Assembly: GCF_000247695.1 (NCBI RefSeq)
Contig: NW_004624734.1
Span: 17,356,371-17,420,370 of the forward strand
DNA from: Heterocephalus glaber
Taxonomy: Eukaryota > Chordata > Mammalia > Rodentia > Bathyergidae
Direction: 5' to 3'
DNA: 64,000 bases
Positions 22,563-34,444 of the stretch are shown here, piece by piece (position 1 is the stretch's first letter; each line of letters opens with the position of its first letter). The notes below the pieces were generated by a model, which did no database searches, was not told the origin of the DNA, and saw nothing but the letters and a program-made list of their open reading frames with translations. A program made the position numbers and the translations under genes.

Positions 22563-22839
22563 GAGCGATTACGTAAAAGTACAAATTTCCAATGATGAAT
22601 GCCATTATATTGTACACCTAAAATGTACCAATAAAATCAAATTTAAAAAAAATGGATGCAGAAAAAATAATTCTTACATGTTAGCCTGAAAAACCAAAGA
22701 AATCTTTTAATTTAACCTTGACATCAAGCATTGCTCGGAATAGCAGAACTGATCTTGTAAGACTAGATAAGAGGTGTCTAGGAAGGGAAGTCAGACTCCA
22801 CCAGCATTGTGGGTGCCTCTGCCTCTGTGCAAAGCTGGC

Positions 22840-24413
22840 CAGCAGAGACTGTCAGGCTCTGTCCCTGCTCTTTCTTCCCCTTCCTCCCATACCTGGCTGG
22901 TCCCCAAATCGGGAAAATGCTGTCCAGTGTGGTATGCAAATCTACTATCCATCTTCCTGGGAAGGTCACTGTAGTCACAGGGACTAACATAGGCATCAGA
23001 AAGGAGACAGTCAATCCACTGTCAAAGAGGAGTCCATGTATATTTAGCTTGCCAGGATATGCAAAAACAGGCATTGGGAGCCAGAGCAATTCCAGCTATG
23101 AGTGCAAACTAGGAATTGTTGAGGCAAATGACTTGGCTGATACTAAATCTGTGTGAGCCTCTGTTAAGGACTTCTTAGCAGAGGAAAAACACTTCCATGT
23201 TTAGATCAACAGAGAAGGAGTGGTGATGAGTTCCTTCTCTAAGACACCAGATGGCTTTGAGATGCACATGGGATTGAGCCAGTTGGGGCATTTCCTTCTG
23301 ACCCATGTGCTGCTAGAGAAACTAAAGAAATCAGCTGAATCAAGGGTTATAAGTAAGTCTTTCTTGGGACATCACCTAGAAAGATCCAGTTCCATAATCT
23401 GCAGGGGAATAAGTTGTACAGAGAAGGACTAGCTTAATGTCTCAGCAAGTCAACCAACATACTCTTCACCTGGGAATTGACCAGGAGGTTGCGAGTCTCT
23501 GGCATAATGTCATATTCTGTACAGCGTGACAAAGTCAACCCTGACTTGTTTTGGTACTCATCAATCATGAGATGCGTCTGGTAGATTTTCTCCTACTTTA
23601 TCAAGACTTCACAGCAGGGAACCTACACCAGCCTGTAGTGTGCCTTCACAGATAGTCCTAAGTGGAAATCATTTCAATGATTGTAGCATGGGTCTCTGCC
23701 TAGCACTGTAATGAGACAATAGCAACATGAGTAAGGGATATCAGCTGTGACCTTGTGGGCCTCCCGATGGATTGACAGATGGTATGAGCTGGACCCAAAA
23801 GAAGACTGCAAGCAGATGATATAGTGCTCTCTGCCAAAATGATTCTCCTTCAAGGTGGCCAAAGAGAGCAGGAAGAGTATCACCTGATCATGTCCACTTG
23901 AATCCCAGCACGGTGCCAGATGGTTCTTAACACCATGCATTTGTCTAGACCTACAATGTTTGTCTCACTGCCAAAATTCCTATGCATACCTTTGGATAAG
24001 AAGACCCTCACATGACTTTTACACCTCCTATTTTCCCTCTGAAACCCATTCCTATGTTGGCGAATCTAAACTCTGGCAGAGTTGACTGATGGGAATGTGA
24101 ACCAGTTTCTAGTTTCTCCCAAAGAAAAAATCTTCACTTCAAGGTGGGGGAGCTCACATTTCTGTCTCAACTGAACCCTAGAAATCACAGCAGGTGATTT
24201 GAGAGTAGAGCTTCATAGAACCAATATCAGAATTCTTCCAGGAAGCTGTCCCATGAATCTGGATTATGGCTGAATTTACCTCTGAAAATTTAAAGGTATT
24301 GTTGTTGACACTTTCTCATGTGTAGATCACAGAAAAAATACATGTCTAAGAAGTTTTGGAATTTTGACCAGGACAGAAATCAAAATCAAATTAAACTGCA
24401 GAAGAAAAAAAAA
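22840..24413 (+). pseudogene. RDH11: Processed pseudogene of RDH11 (retinol dehydrogenase 11, SDR family)
   Basis: RDH11 is an ER-anchored NADPH-dependent short-chain dehydrogenase that reduces retinal. The translated text matches it in order: N-terminal hydrophobic stretch then GPQIGKMLSS (22887-22925), GKVTVVTGTNIGI (cofactor motif, last Gly changed to Arg, 22960-23000), DTKSV (23140), FLAEEKHFHV, SKTPDGFEMHMG and LGHFLLTHVLLEKLK (23235-23330), then FIKTSQQG (about 23600) and CDLVGLPMD with the terminal stop at 23773-23775. No intron is present. ATTAAA at 24390-24395 precedes an A run at 24405-24413. Stops at 23154 and within 23205-23207, loss of the NNAG motif, several frameshifts, and a stop (23435-23437) exactly where the catalytic Tyr of YxxxK should be show that it is dead. 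RDH12 is a close paralogue, but the N-terminus and C-terminus favour RDH11. Confidence 0.92.
24390..24413 (+). other. Retrocopy polyadenylation signal and poly(A) tail remnant
   Basis: ATTAAA (24390-24395), the common variant of AATAAA, lies nine bases before aagaaaaaaaaa. This fits the 3' end of a reverse-transcribed RDH11 mRNA. Confidence 0.7.
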
Positions 24414-25579
24414 GTAGATAAAAGTATCCTAAGTGTCTGAAATGGAAGTAGCAAAGTCCTCTAAAGTTAAGTGTTAACAGATGTAATGTAAAGTGATGAA
24501 GAATAAAACAATTTGAAAAAAGGCTACTATGAATCTATTCTTGGCTCATACTTCACACCTGCAATATTTGCTTCCCAGAGTGGTTAGAAGGACAGGGTAT
24601 AAGACATGGTAGTTAATTGTCTTCCTTTCTCCTGTATTGTTTTTATCTATCGCTGTATAACTTGGCCCAGGGGAATGGTTTGGATAGAACAGAAATGTGT
24701 TTAAATCATGCAATTTTGTTCTTCATTCATTGCAGCTCTATTTACCTATGATTTTATCAGTGTAGCCACAAAATATGAGGTGTTATCCAGAAAGACACCG
24801 AAAGCAAATCAAGCACTATTCTATTGGCAAAGGTCAGGTTATACCTGTACTCCTGTGGGTCTATGATTGTGGTCTCTGTGTTTCCAGAAAATAAGAAAAT
24901 GAAAAAACATGCAAACAGAATACTCAACAGGCAAGAGGGGAGCAAGGACGACACCCTGTAAGGTTAGACTAATAAGGGTCTCTTGAAAGTGACATTTGAT
25001 GTATACTAAAATTTAACAGTTGTAAAGGATAGGATTAATGATCATACCAATATTCATAGTTTTTTTATATGCAGTTTTTAAAAAAAGTGAAGACTTTCCC
25101 TTTTACGTTTTCCAACACACTCATAAGAAAAAGGGTTTAATTGTCTGTCTTTGTGGAAGATGGAATTGTCTTGGAGAGATGATCAAGCTGGCCAGGGTGA
25201 GGGAAGAGTCAGGCTACGAACAAGGATTCACACTGAATACACAAATTGAATCAAAATCAGAAGAACAATTTGAGGCTTTTGTTTCAAAATGACAATGTGC
25301 CATATTATGGACATATAAGTCAGAAATATTGTGGCAAATAGGAAAGGATATATATTTTTACATGAAGAGGCAATATAAATGGGTTTGCAAAGGATTTGAT
25401 GGTTTTATTGAAGAGTCACTATTACAGTTCAGTGCTGGCTTTATCTTTAAAGTTGAACAAACTAAGACCGTGCACCTCTGCATGGAATCCTTTGAATTTC
25501 CTGTAGGAAGCACCTGCAATACCAATGATTCTCAAACAGCATGAGAAATGTTTCACACAGAAAAATGTAAGCAATGATG
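24414..25579. other. Unique-looking DNA, no gene recognised
   Basis: AT-rich flank downstream of the retrocopy. Nothing recognised. Confidence 0.4.
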
Positions 25580-25695
25580 TTCTGTTTGTGATAAGATTTA
25601 ACAAACGAGTAACTATGCTCAGAAATATAAAACAATAGGCAGCTAAGTGGTGGAAGTGGAATACAGACTAAAAATCATATGAGTCCCTGCAACAA
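25580..25695 (-). mobile_element. MIR SINE fragment (probable)
   Basis: The order aagatttaacaaacgagtaa, ggcagctaagtggtggaagt, ggaatacagact corresponds to the reverse complement of the MIR core (the aacttgcccaaggtcacac to agctggga region). Strongly diverged. Confidence 0.42.
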
Positions 25696-26339
25696 TTTTT
25701 CTAAGAAGGTAAGATAATCATAATGGCAGTATTACTAAAATGTCAAATGCCAAGTCAAATGTTTATGATAGTACAGAGCAATAATTCAGACATAGTTCCT
25801 ATCTGTCCTTACACTAATTGGTATAGTGCAAAATTGAATACCTTGAATAATTTAAATAGAATTCATGGAGTTATTATGATTATGATTTTATTTTGTAATG
25901 AGTGTTTCCCTATTATAGAACAAATTACTATATAAATCCAAAGAATTTTTAATGTGCAAAGCTATAGAAACAATGCCCTGGGAAAACTTCTAGTTATGTA
26001 TTGTGTAACACTAAGTGATGGGGCTGGTGGCTGCAAAAGTTTTGTTTCTCACAGCAGTAAATAATAAGCACTCTAAACACATTCTATAGAGTGGTTATAT
26101 ACTTGTGTTTATGAAAACAGTAATAAGTCGTGATCAGTAATGATGAACTGAAAAGCTACTTCAAATGCTTAAGAGAATGCAGGAGTCCTTCCTCTTGTAA
26201 ACTTTGGTGTTTGTGTTACCACGCCTCTGATCTTCATGTGAACCCCAGCAGCTCAGTGTGGATTTTCCATGTCAGAGCAGATCAGAGGCTGAAAGTGATC
26301 ATTCAAGTCACACATTCTGAAACAATAATTACCACACAT
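25696..26339. other. Unique-looking DNA, no gene recognised
   Basis: Nothing recognised. Confidence 0.4.
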
Positions 26340-26600
26340 AGTTAATAAACCCTTGCCATGTGGAAAGAACTATGTGAAGAGCTTTACTTTCACTATAGGA
26401 TTTGGTATTCCCTATGACCCCATAACATAACACTATCATTATACTTGTTTTCAGCATAAAAGGAAGTTTAGCTAATTATTAGACAAATAATAATTAATAC
26501 TAGTTTGCCACCAGGTTAAGCCAAAAAGGAACAAAAGGTTTCAGGTGTCTCATTAGAAATCCATGCTCTTAACCACTAGACTATCATGCAAGGGTATCAT
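26340..26600 (-). mobile_element. MIR SINE, nearly full length
   Basis: The whole MIR can be followed in reverse complement: gccatgtggaaagaactatg, gagctttactttcactatag, the ccctatgaccc word, a diverged ttttcagcataaaaggaag in place of ttttacagatgaggaaac, and the end atgctcttaaccactagact atca. The last word is the most diagnostic MIR phrase. Confidence 0.75.
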
Positions 26601-27612
26601 AAATTAATTAAGGAAGAAATTCAGTTTATGGAATAAGCATACTCTAAATCATATCAAGTCATCAAATTAAGTAAATATATGTCTAGGGTGGGAGGAAGTG
26701 AGACTCACAATGGTTGGTTATTTGAAGAATCATTACCATATAGAAAAGGTGGAATATTATTGTGAGTAGATGAGAGGCTCTGAAGAGTTTCAATAACCCT
26801 GGCAGTTTGGAAAGGGAAAGTGAAAACATAAAGCCTCATATAGAGAGTTTGAATGATAAAGAAAAATATCCCCAGATGATCTTGTACACCTAATGAAAAG
26901 AAAAATTGATTTTAGACCATTATTTGTAACATTTCCAGAGTACAAAAAGATAAAATGTTTGTAGAATAAGATTTCATGATAAAAATCAATATTTGTTTTG
27001 AAAACAGTATATATATATATATGTATACATTTAGTTATTCTAATGTTCTTGACTATGTTTGACATTTTCTATATTCTTGTGATTATGAAAGTAATAATGA
27101 AATGTACTTGAGATTGAAAGTATCTACAACCATTTTCTCTGTATAGATAAGAAATATACATGTATATAGTACAATAGCACAAATATTCCTATGCCTATCA
27201 ATTTCTACATGCATATTAAATATTTATTTTTTAAAATACAGAAAAATTTATGACAAATCTCTTGACATAGTCTCTATTCACAGCCAAAACATAAGACTTT
27301 TCTTGATAGAATTATAGAGGTAAGATAAATATGTACTTGGGAATATTTCCCCAAAGGTATAAATAAAAAATATTGCGTGAGAAAATGCAATTAGCACTTA
27401 ATCCAACTCATGTGACAGCTTCCAACTGTTATTACTACTAAACCATTTTAATATACAATGCTCTGATATAACCAAAAGATTTATTAGAAACAGAAAATGC
27501 ATTGTAGCAACACTGATGCAGTAGTATCATAGATGTAGTAGGCCAAATCAGAGAAGGTAGAATTAATTCAGAAACAACTGACTTTCCTTGGATATCAAAT
27601 ACAACAGACTAG

Positions 27613-27613
<1 letters not shown>
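26601..27613. other. Unique-looking DNA, no gene recognised
   Basis: AT-rich. Short (AT)n stretch at about 27008-27022. No exon or interspersed repeat recognised. Confidence 0.4.

Positions 27614-27614
<1 letters not shown>

Positions 27615-27654
<40 letters not shown>
27615..27654. repeat. (GT)20 microsatellite
   Basis: Twenty uninterrupted GT units, adjoining the 3' end of an inverted B1-dID. Read on the SINE's own strand it is (AC)n directly after the ID half, so it probably grew from the SINE tail. Confidence 0.95.
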
Positions 27655-27655
<1 letters not shown>

Positions 27656-27660
<5 letters not shown>

Positions 27661-27833
27661 GGATTGAACTCAGAGCCTTCACAGCGAACTACATCCTCAG
27701 CTCTTTCTTTCTTTTTTGAGATGAGGTCTCTCTAAGCCATCATTATGTTGCCTAGGCAGGGCTCAAACTTGCCATCCTTCTGCCTCAATTTCCCAGAGTG
27801 CTGGGATTACAGATGTGTGCTGCCTTGTCCAGC
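27656..27833 (-). mobile_element. B1-dID composite SINE
   Basis: On the plus strand the shortened ID half comes first (actagggattgaactcagag, then ctacatcctcagctctttct), and the B1 half follows (tttgagatgaggtctctcta, cccagagtgctgggattaca, tgtgtgctgccttgtccagc). This is the reverse complement of the B1 then ID order seen at 3.3 kb. The B1 head lies at 27833. Confidence 0.88.
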
Positions 27834-28507
27834 TTCTAACAGTCTTTTAAGCCAGCATTCACATGGTTGAGCTGGACTCGGACAACAAGAAACTCAAGTG
27901 ATCTAGAACCTCCTTCTTCTAAACTAGGGCTGTTAAAACTGCCTATTACAATGCAATAGATTACATAATCAATTTAGAAGGGATTTATGTATATTTTTAA
28001 AGGAACTATATATAAAAAGAGCAGACAATGCCCAGGTGTATCACATGAAGTGTGAAAATAATTTTATAAAAACATTTGTTTAAACTTTAGGTATATGTAG
28101 AGGGAAAGGGAGCTGCACCATGAGGAATTTCAGTGACATGTAGAATTCCATGAAGTAAAATGTATTGCTCAATGTAAATAGACAGTAACATTGCATAACA
28201 TTACCCAGAAATCCCCCCAACATTACAGTTGGGGCCTCTCCACTGTAGCTTTCTTGATGGTCATTTAGGATCTGGATTCTTCTGCTTTTTGTGTCTGAAG
28301 AGTCAATATTTACATCCTCCTGGGAGTCCACTTTACTCAGGACTTTGGGCAGGGAAACTTTTCTACATGCTTAATTCATATCAAAAACTTTGCAAGCCAG
28401 CACTACTGGGAAACTTTCTAAATTATCTCTCTGTTAATCACTCTTTATTTGTTTTCCATTGGGTCAAAATGAATTTTAATGAGATTTAGACACTTTGCCC
28501 AGCAAAA
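27834..28507. other. Unique-looking DNA, no gene recognised
   Basis: Overlapping open frames at 28080-28331 (minus) and 28229-28489 (plus) show no family signature. Confidence 0.4.
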
Positions 28508-28508
28508 C

Positions 28509-28515
28509 GTGCGCG

Positions 28516-28557
<42 letters not shown>
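28509..28557. repeat. (GC)n(AC)n alternating purine-pyrimidine microsatellite
   Basis: About seven GC units pass directly into about 17 AC units without a break. Such runs of alternating purine and pyrimidine are the classical Z-DNA-forming type. The CpG-rich start is unusual in this CpG-poor region. Confidence 0.95.
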
Positions 28558-28559
<2 letters not shown>

Positions 28560-31500
28560 ATTCCTTTAGCAATAGAATTTTGCTAAGACTTTTGAGCTTT
28601 ATTACCTATATTATTATCAAGAGAAGTAAAATTAGGAGGAAGCGAGGCACTCAGTGGACCAGGCTGCCAAGAAGTTCTCCATGTTCTATCCTTAGCACTG
28701 ATTGTGATCCTTGTTCATGCTTTGTTCCTGTTTTTTAACCTGAGAGAACTTCAGTTTGTTCTTAAGGCTCTATAAGTGCATCACCAGGCACCTTTGTTCA
28801 TTTACATCTCTCACCCCAAGCAGCAGTTAGATGGTTTATCTATTCTGTCTTAGTGATGCTTTAGAAGGCTGCCTCTCTTGCTGTAATTTTTATGAGTATT
28901 TATTCCAAATGTCCAATAGGACTCGGGGTATAGATATATGAAGAGCTAATAGGCATTCATGGAATGAAAAAATGTCAATGACCATAGAAAACCATTAATA
29001 TTTGCTTGACACATTTATTTGACATTTGTTCCCCTTTTCCTAAAACTGAAAAGAATAATGTATTAACATTGCAAAATTGAAAATGAGTTTCTCCCTGATA
29101 AAATGAAATCAACATGAATGAGCACACATGATGCACTCGGCCCTACAAATAACTGATTGCCTAAGCAGTTTTTGATGAGTTACTATTTTAGCCTACATAA
29201 CAATGAAATGATTGGTTTGTATATGCATAAATAGTTTCTTTGTTATGGGCTTTTCATTGACAGAGAGAAGCAGCTGGAAACAAAATAGAGAGCAAAAGAG
29301 ACAAGGAGACTTCAGAAAGAAAATCAAGTTGTTCCTAATTTCTTTCCAATAGTACTGGCTCAAAGGGTTTTGATATGAATTAACCACTTCACAGTTCCCC
29401 TACATTCCCCTGCTAAGTGTACATTTGTTTGTGCACTGGCTATCCCAAGATTCGCTGTGCTGGGTGTCATTTCAGCCAATCAATTATTGTTTGCACTAGA
29501 TATACTCGTATATCTATTTATTTGTTTCACATTGACTATTTTTTGTACACTTTTTAAATTTAGAATGTGGTAGTCATCTTTGATGTGTTTCTAGCAAAAT
29601 CTAATAATAAATTGTGGTTATTTTCTTTTATGAATTCACTTTTATTTTATTCGTGAAAACCAACCTATAATTTTGTGCTACAGTCTATAAAAAGTCTTAT
29701 CATAAGTGCACTACATATAATGTTTATACTTCTGGAGAACTCAGTGATATTCTTTTACTATACAAAACGGACACATTTGGGACACAGAGTGAATAGGAAG
29801 AAAGAGGCAAAAGATTTGCAAAAGAAAAAAACTAAAAAAGGGAGAAATGTTAGCATATCAGAGAGGAAAATTCTGTGTTATGAGATGGGAAGACAAAAAA
29901 GATGTCTCCTTATTGTCAACTATCCATAATATAGAAATGATAGTACTTGAAAGAAGAAACAAAACAAAAAAATACCAATGGTGGTCATTGATTATAATTC
30001 TACAGGTGGTGTTGACAGAATTGACCAACATCTAACAAGCTAGCCTGTAATCAAAGAGATAAAAATATTATTATAAAATATTTGTGTGCCTCTGCACAAA
30101 GTTACATGGAACTCATTTGTTATTTATTCAAAACAAGGGGATTCAAAAACTCATTTATAATTTAGATTAGGTCTAATACACCATACAATTGAAAAATATG
30201 GGATAGCAAAATGCCAACTAGGACATCCATCATCTGTCTTCACTATTACATTTAGAGGATGAACATTATATTGAAAATATACCACAAACAGAAAAAAAAG
30301 AAAGGCCAACATGACAGTGTAAAGTGTGTTGCTTACAGAATGACAACAATGAAAAAAGAATTTGGAAAGAGACTAGATACTACTGTCCAGATTATAACAT
30401 TTTGTTGTTGTGTATTGAAGTTTTAAGATATAACATACACAGAAAAATTACTGAATAAATTTAATGAAATAGTTGTTTTTATATTCCCTCTTATATTATC
30501 TTATAAAAATTAATGAAACTGCAATTTTGGTTATCCTATATTTAAATTATTGGACTTGTAAGTGGCTGAAAATGTAGAAAAAGTCTCAAAGCTTACAAAA
30601 TCAATTATAATTCATATTATAGCTAGAGATAGATATAGGAACTCAAATTATTTTTTATTTTTTTGAAACAAGCAAAACCATAAAACATATCACTTTTTTA
30701 ATACAAAGAGAATGAGTACTGAACTTATATTAAAATTTTGATCTTTGTTACTGTGGCTATCCTTATTTATGGAATAATACTTTTTTCTTTCCCATTTAAC
30801 ATGCACCATAACTAATGTCATTTTCCTTGGCATGTAGTTTTTCAATCACACTACTACTGGAATAGATAATCAAAGCAGGATTGAACCCATATCTTACAAA
30901 TGTAATCAAAAATAGATACTTCACAATAATGTTGGCAAGTGTGATCTGAAATATTGGACATCTGTGTAATGTAAGGAGATTAAGCTGGCATTTGTGTTTC
31001 TGATAGTGAGGTGTGAACTCTAAAGACACAGAGAATTAGGGAATGATGATGTTGGGGGTCAAAGTGCAGGGTGAAGTGCAGGTTGGGGAAGTAAGACAAT
31101 AACTAGCACACATAAATTCTTGGTTTTTTTATGTATCCCATTGTTTAGATAGTGTTATAGATGTGTACTTCTATTTGTTAGTTTTTAGAAAAGAATTTGA
31201 CATATTCTTTTTGCTATGGGTTTTGACTTCCTTACAATAAATCTGTAAAGTATATTCTTTTGTAATCTTTTTATAGCCATGTAGCATATTTCCCTTAGTA
31301 CATGTTTACAGTAAATAATGATTGCATTCATTGTGAGGAGGTATTGCAGGTACATAGCATGCCTGAGTTCTTATTTTATTTCTTTCCTCTCCTCTCTATG
31401 TCTCGGTGCCCTTCCCTTTTGCAAAAGTTCTATTTTTGTGAGTTAAGCAGTGTGTTCTGTTCCTCCACATTTTCTTCCTTATATTTAAATATCATTCTTC

Positions 31501-34344
31501 AACCAGAATGTGATTCCTTGCAGGCACTTGACATCCTCCGAGCCACTTTCTAATCTTCCTTTAGGCTAACTGGGCTCATTTTCGTGACTCTGGGCTGTAG
31601 TTGACACCATGTCAGCCCTACTATGTCTCTGCCTTTGTGTGGGGAGGAGCAAGGCCTTCAGCCCAAGAGGCTGGGCCTGCTGGGACCCATGTCTCACACC
31701 TCTCCTTTCCAGACCATGCTTCTGGTGACTGAAAATGAATGAAGTCCAAACCCAGCATACAGAGCCAATACAAGATTGACCATTATCTCCTCTCCGGGTC
31801 CCCTGTTGCTTGTTCAACGAGACAAGTGGCTAGAAGATTGTCTCTATTTGCCCGTGAACTAACAAGTGAACAAATGATTCCATTATTTTTTGAATCTGTA
31901 ACCTGTGGTCATTTTACTATTCCATGCTACTCATGCTCATGCTATGAACCCTACTGCTTCCCTATATTTTCACAAAATTTGATGTAAGGGGGTGTTTGAA
32001 CGCTATAAAATTTATGATGAATTCTCTGCATGAACATCATGACAGACCATACCCCAGATAAGTGGAACTTCTCTGTCCTCCCTTTGCTTCCAAGTCAGTG
32101 CTCTTACTATGAGTCATTGGTTAACATGATCCAGCAGAGCTTTCCTTCACTTATTTCTAGGAAAAATTTGCATCCTACAGGAAGAAAATGCTGGACTCTG
32201 TTGCTCAATAAAGAGAACATGGCTCAGTCCCTCCATTGCTTCAGGTGACCAGTTACCAACTTCTTTCCTGAAGCAACACAATTCTAGATCATCCAGCCTT
32301 CAGTCATCCTGCCAAATAAGCACAGATTCTTGCCCAAGGTCAGTAGTGATCAGCAGAGCTGGTTCATTCTGCAAGAATCATTCAGGCAACTCTACCTTGT
32401 AAGTCAAACACACAGTTGCTGTACTGTAGGTCACTAGAGTTGAGAGCAGTTCTGTTAAATGGCAAAAACTGACACTGAAGCTGTATTGAAAAAACAAAAA
32501 CAAGGCCTCCTATAACTGCATGTCTTTATAAGTTCAGGCAGTTTCTTGAAGTATCAATATTTAATTCAAATACATAACACAAGGTAATTTTGTAATGGCT
32601 GCTCCTAACACATCCATTATTAAAATGCCTCATTTATTTGACAAAAGAAGAAACTTTAGAATTTAGCTTGATGCACTAGTTGAACTTGATAATGAACCAC
32701 TTTTATATAGCACATCAGTAATATTGGAGTGGAAAGCTGAAAACAAGTCCCAGGTTGAGTAAGAATAGATGAAAGCCAACAGTTCCCCTAAATGCTGATC
32801 TTATAGAATTTGCCATGAGCATATGAAAGTCACAATAACAGCAGAAGGATTGCAGGCTTAGAATTTCTGTTTAATCTGTGACTCAAATGAATTTTGATGT
32901 TGTAAATGATGCTGAAGTTATGTCTGCATACTAAATCACTTTAATATCGTTGGACAGCCAATTTGACACATATATTGACAAACACCATATTATTTTGCTT
33001 AAAACTCTTTGGAAATTTTCCTGAGAGACGTATTGGCCTCCAACCATAGTGCAATGAATGATTCCAATACACACTGATCTGATACTTGAATTTGAATTGC
33101 TAATATTATAAAAATTTGCTGTCCATGCTGTCACTGTTACTGCTCACTTCTGTTAAACCAGATGTCTATTATCCATCTTGCCACACACACATTAAACTGA
33201 TAATCTCAGGGAAGAAAAAATGATATAGACTATACTGGTTGTTACATTAACGGGCTCCTAAAATATAATACTGAAGCTAATTTTTTATCAAAATATGATT
33301 ATATTTGTATATGTTCATCCATCTTCTAACATTTCTCTTGCCCTTTTGGGAACTTTCCATTGTCCCACCAAGGGCAATATGTTAGTCTATACTGTTATAA
33401 ACTCTCAACCAGAAAGTCATACTCAGTTCCCATACTTCATGTGAGGGATCTGCCCAGTCCATTCCAAAGTGCCAGCTGTCAACCCAGACACTTTCATTAA
33501 AATGAAGAGATTTCCTGCCATTTACTTGAAACTATAGACACAGAACAATAATAACAAATATTTTTTAAAAGGAATTGAGAATAGTTTTCTGTTTTTCCTC
33601 AAGTCTAAAGAAGACCTTGAATTAGACTTAAACTTTCTACCCATATCCCCATGTACATATCAGCCAAATGACATTGTTTTACATTGAGACATTTTTCTTC
33701 TCTCAAACAAATGGTATTTACACTGAATCCCCAATGTTGCAAACCTGGACTCATTCAATGTTGAACTTTTGAACCTTTTGTGAAATACTTTGCCCTTAAT
33801 GTGGTAATTAATTTAAAAATATATTCTTAAAATCTTTGATACTTTTTGAGAGGTACAATTTAATATCTTTATTGTGAAGTGTGGGCTGGAATTAATAATT
33901 AACTTCTCACAAAAAGGACGTGGAAGTAATGATGTCTGGTTTCTGGGACAAGGGCATAAAAAGCATTGTGCCTTCCCCTTTGATAAGCTGTCTTGAAGAA
34001 GCCAGCAACTCTAACATAACTGCTGGAGCAGTGTTAAAAATTAATACATCCACCAAAACAATCAGTGAATTAAAAAAGCTATTAAATCATTAAAATATTA
34101 GCCAAATGTTGATTGTCAAATTCCTTGTGGAAAATGGCTTCGATGTTCATAAAATATTGTAAGATTCTTTTAATGAAATTATGAAAACCTGATATAGGTA
34201 ATTAGCCGACATATTCCATATATAATTAGCATTATATTATAAAGTATATGCAGTTGAGAAATTAGAAATTAATTAATAGATACAGGTGTGTATGCATCTG
34301 GTTACCTGATTTGAGATTTGGAATTGGAAGAGTGCTGCATTTGT
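28558..34344. other. Unique-looking DNA, 5.8 kb, no gene recognised
   Basis: Mostly AT-rich. The part 31560-32400 is richer in G and C and has an AATAAA at about 32207, but I could not match it to a gene or a repeat. No SINE or LINE was recognised in the whole stretch, which makes it one of the repeat-poorest parts of the window. Confidence 0.45.
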
Positions 34345-34354
34345 CAGAGAGATA

Positions 34355-34444
34355 TCAAGACAGGAAGGGAAAAGAGAGAAAGAGGGAGGAAGGAGAGCGA
34401 GGCAAGAAGGGAGGGTGAGAAGGAGAGAAGTGGGCATAAGGAGG
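34355..34444. repeat. Polypurine (GA-rich) low-complexity tract
   Basis: About 90 bases of almost pure G and A, for example gaagggaaaagagagaaaga and agggagggtgagaaggagag, with few pyrimidines. Confidence 0.85.

Larger units (their letters stand above)
17281..22650 (+). mobile_element. Nearly complete, inactivated LINE-1 retrotransposon
   Basis: About 5.4 kb. The order is: a short remnant of 5' UTR (17281-17547), ORF1 (about 17548-18530), a spacer, ORF2 (about 18568-22325), a G-rich 3' UTR (22330-22640), and an end at gtaccaataaaatcaaattt followed by a short A run. LINE-1 elements copy themselves through an RNA that is reverse transcribed at the target site by ORF2p with help from ORF1p. Here most of the 5' UTR promoter is missing, and both reading frames carry stops and frameshifts, so it cannot move. 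The family differs from mouse L1Md. No clear target-site duplication could be matched between its two ends. Confidence 0.95.

Noticed and set aside
17281..22650. An intact, active LINE-1
   Set aside because: ORF1 has two frameshifts and a stop, ORF2 several stops and a frameshift, and most of the 5' UTR is missing.
22840..23775. A functional retinol dehydrogenase gene
   Set aside because: In-frame stops, frameshifts and loss of the NNAG and catalytic Tyr positions show a pseudogene.
32580..32700. Faint MIR-like wording (acaaaagaagaaacttt)
   Set aside because: Too few matching words in order to call a repeat.
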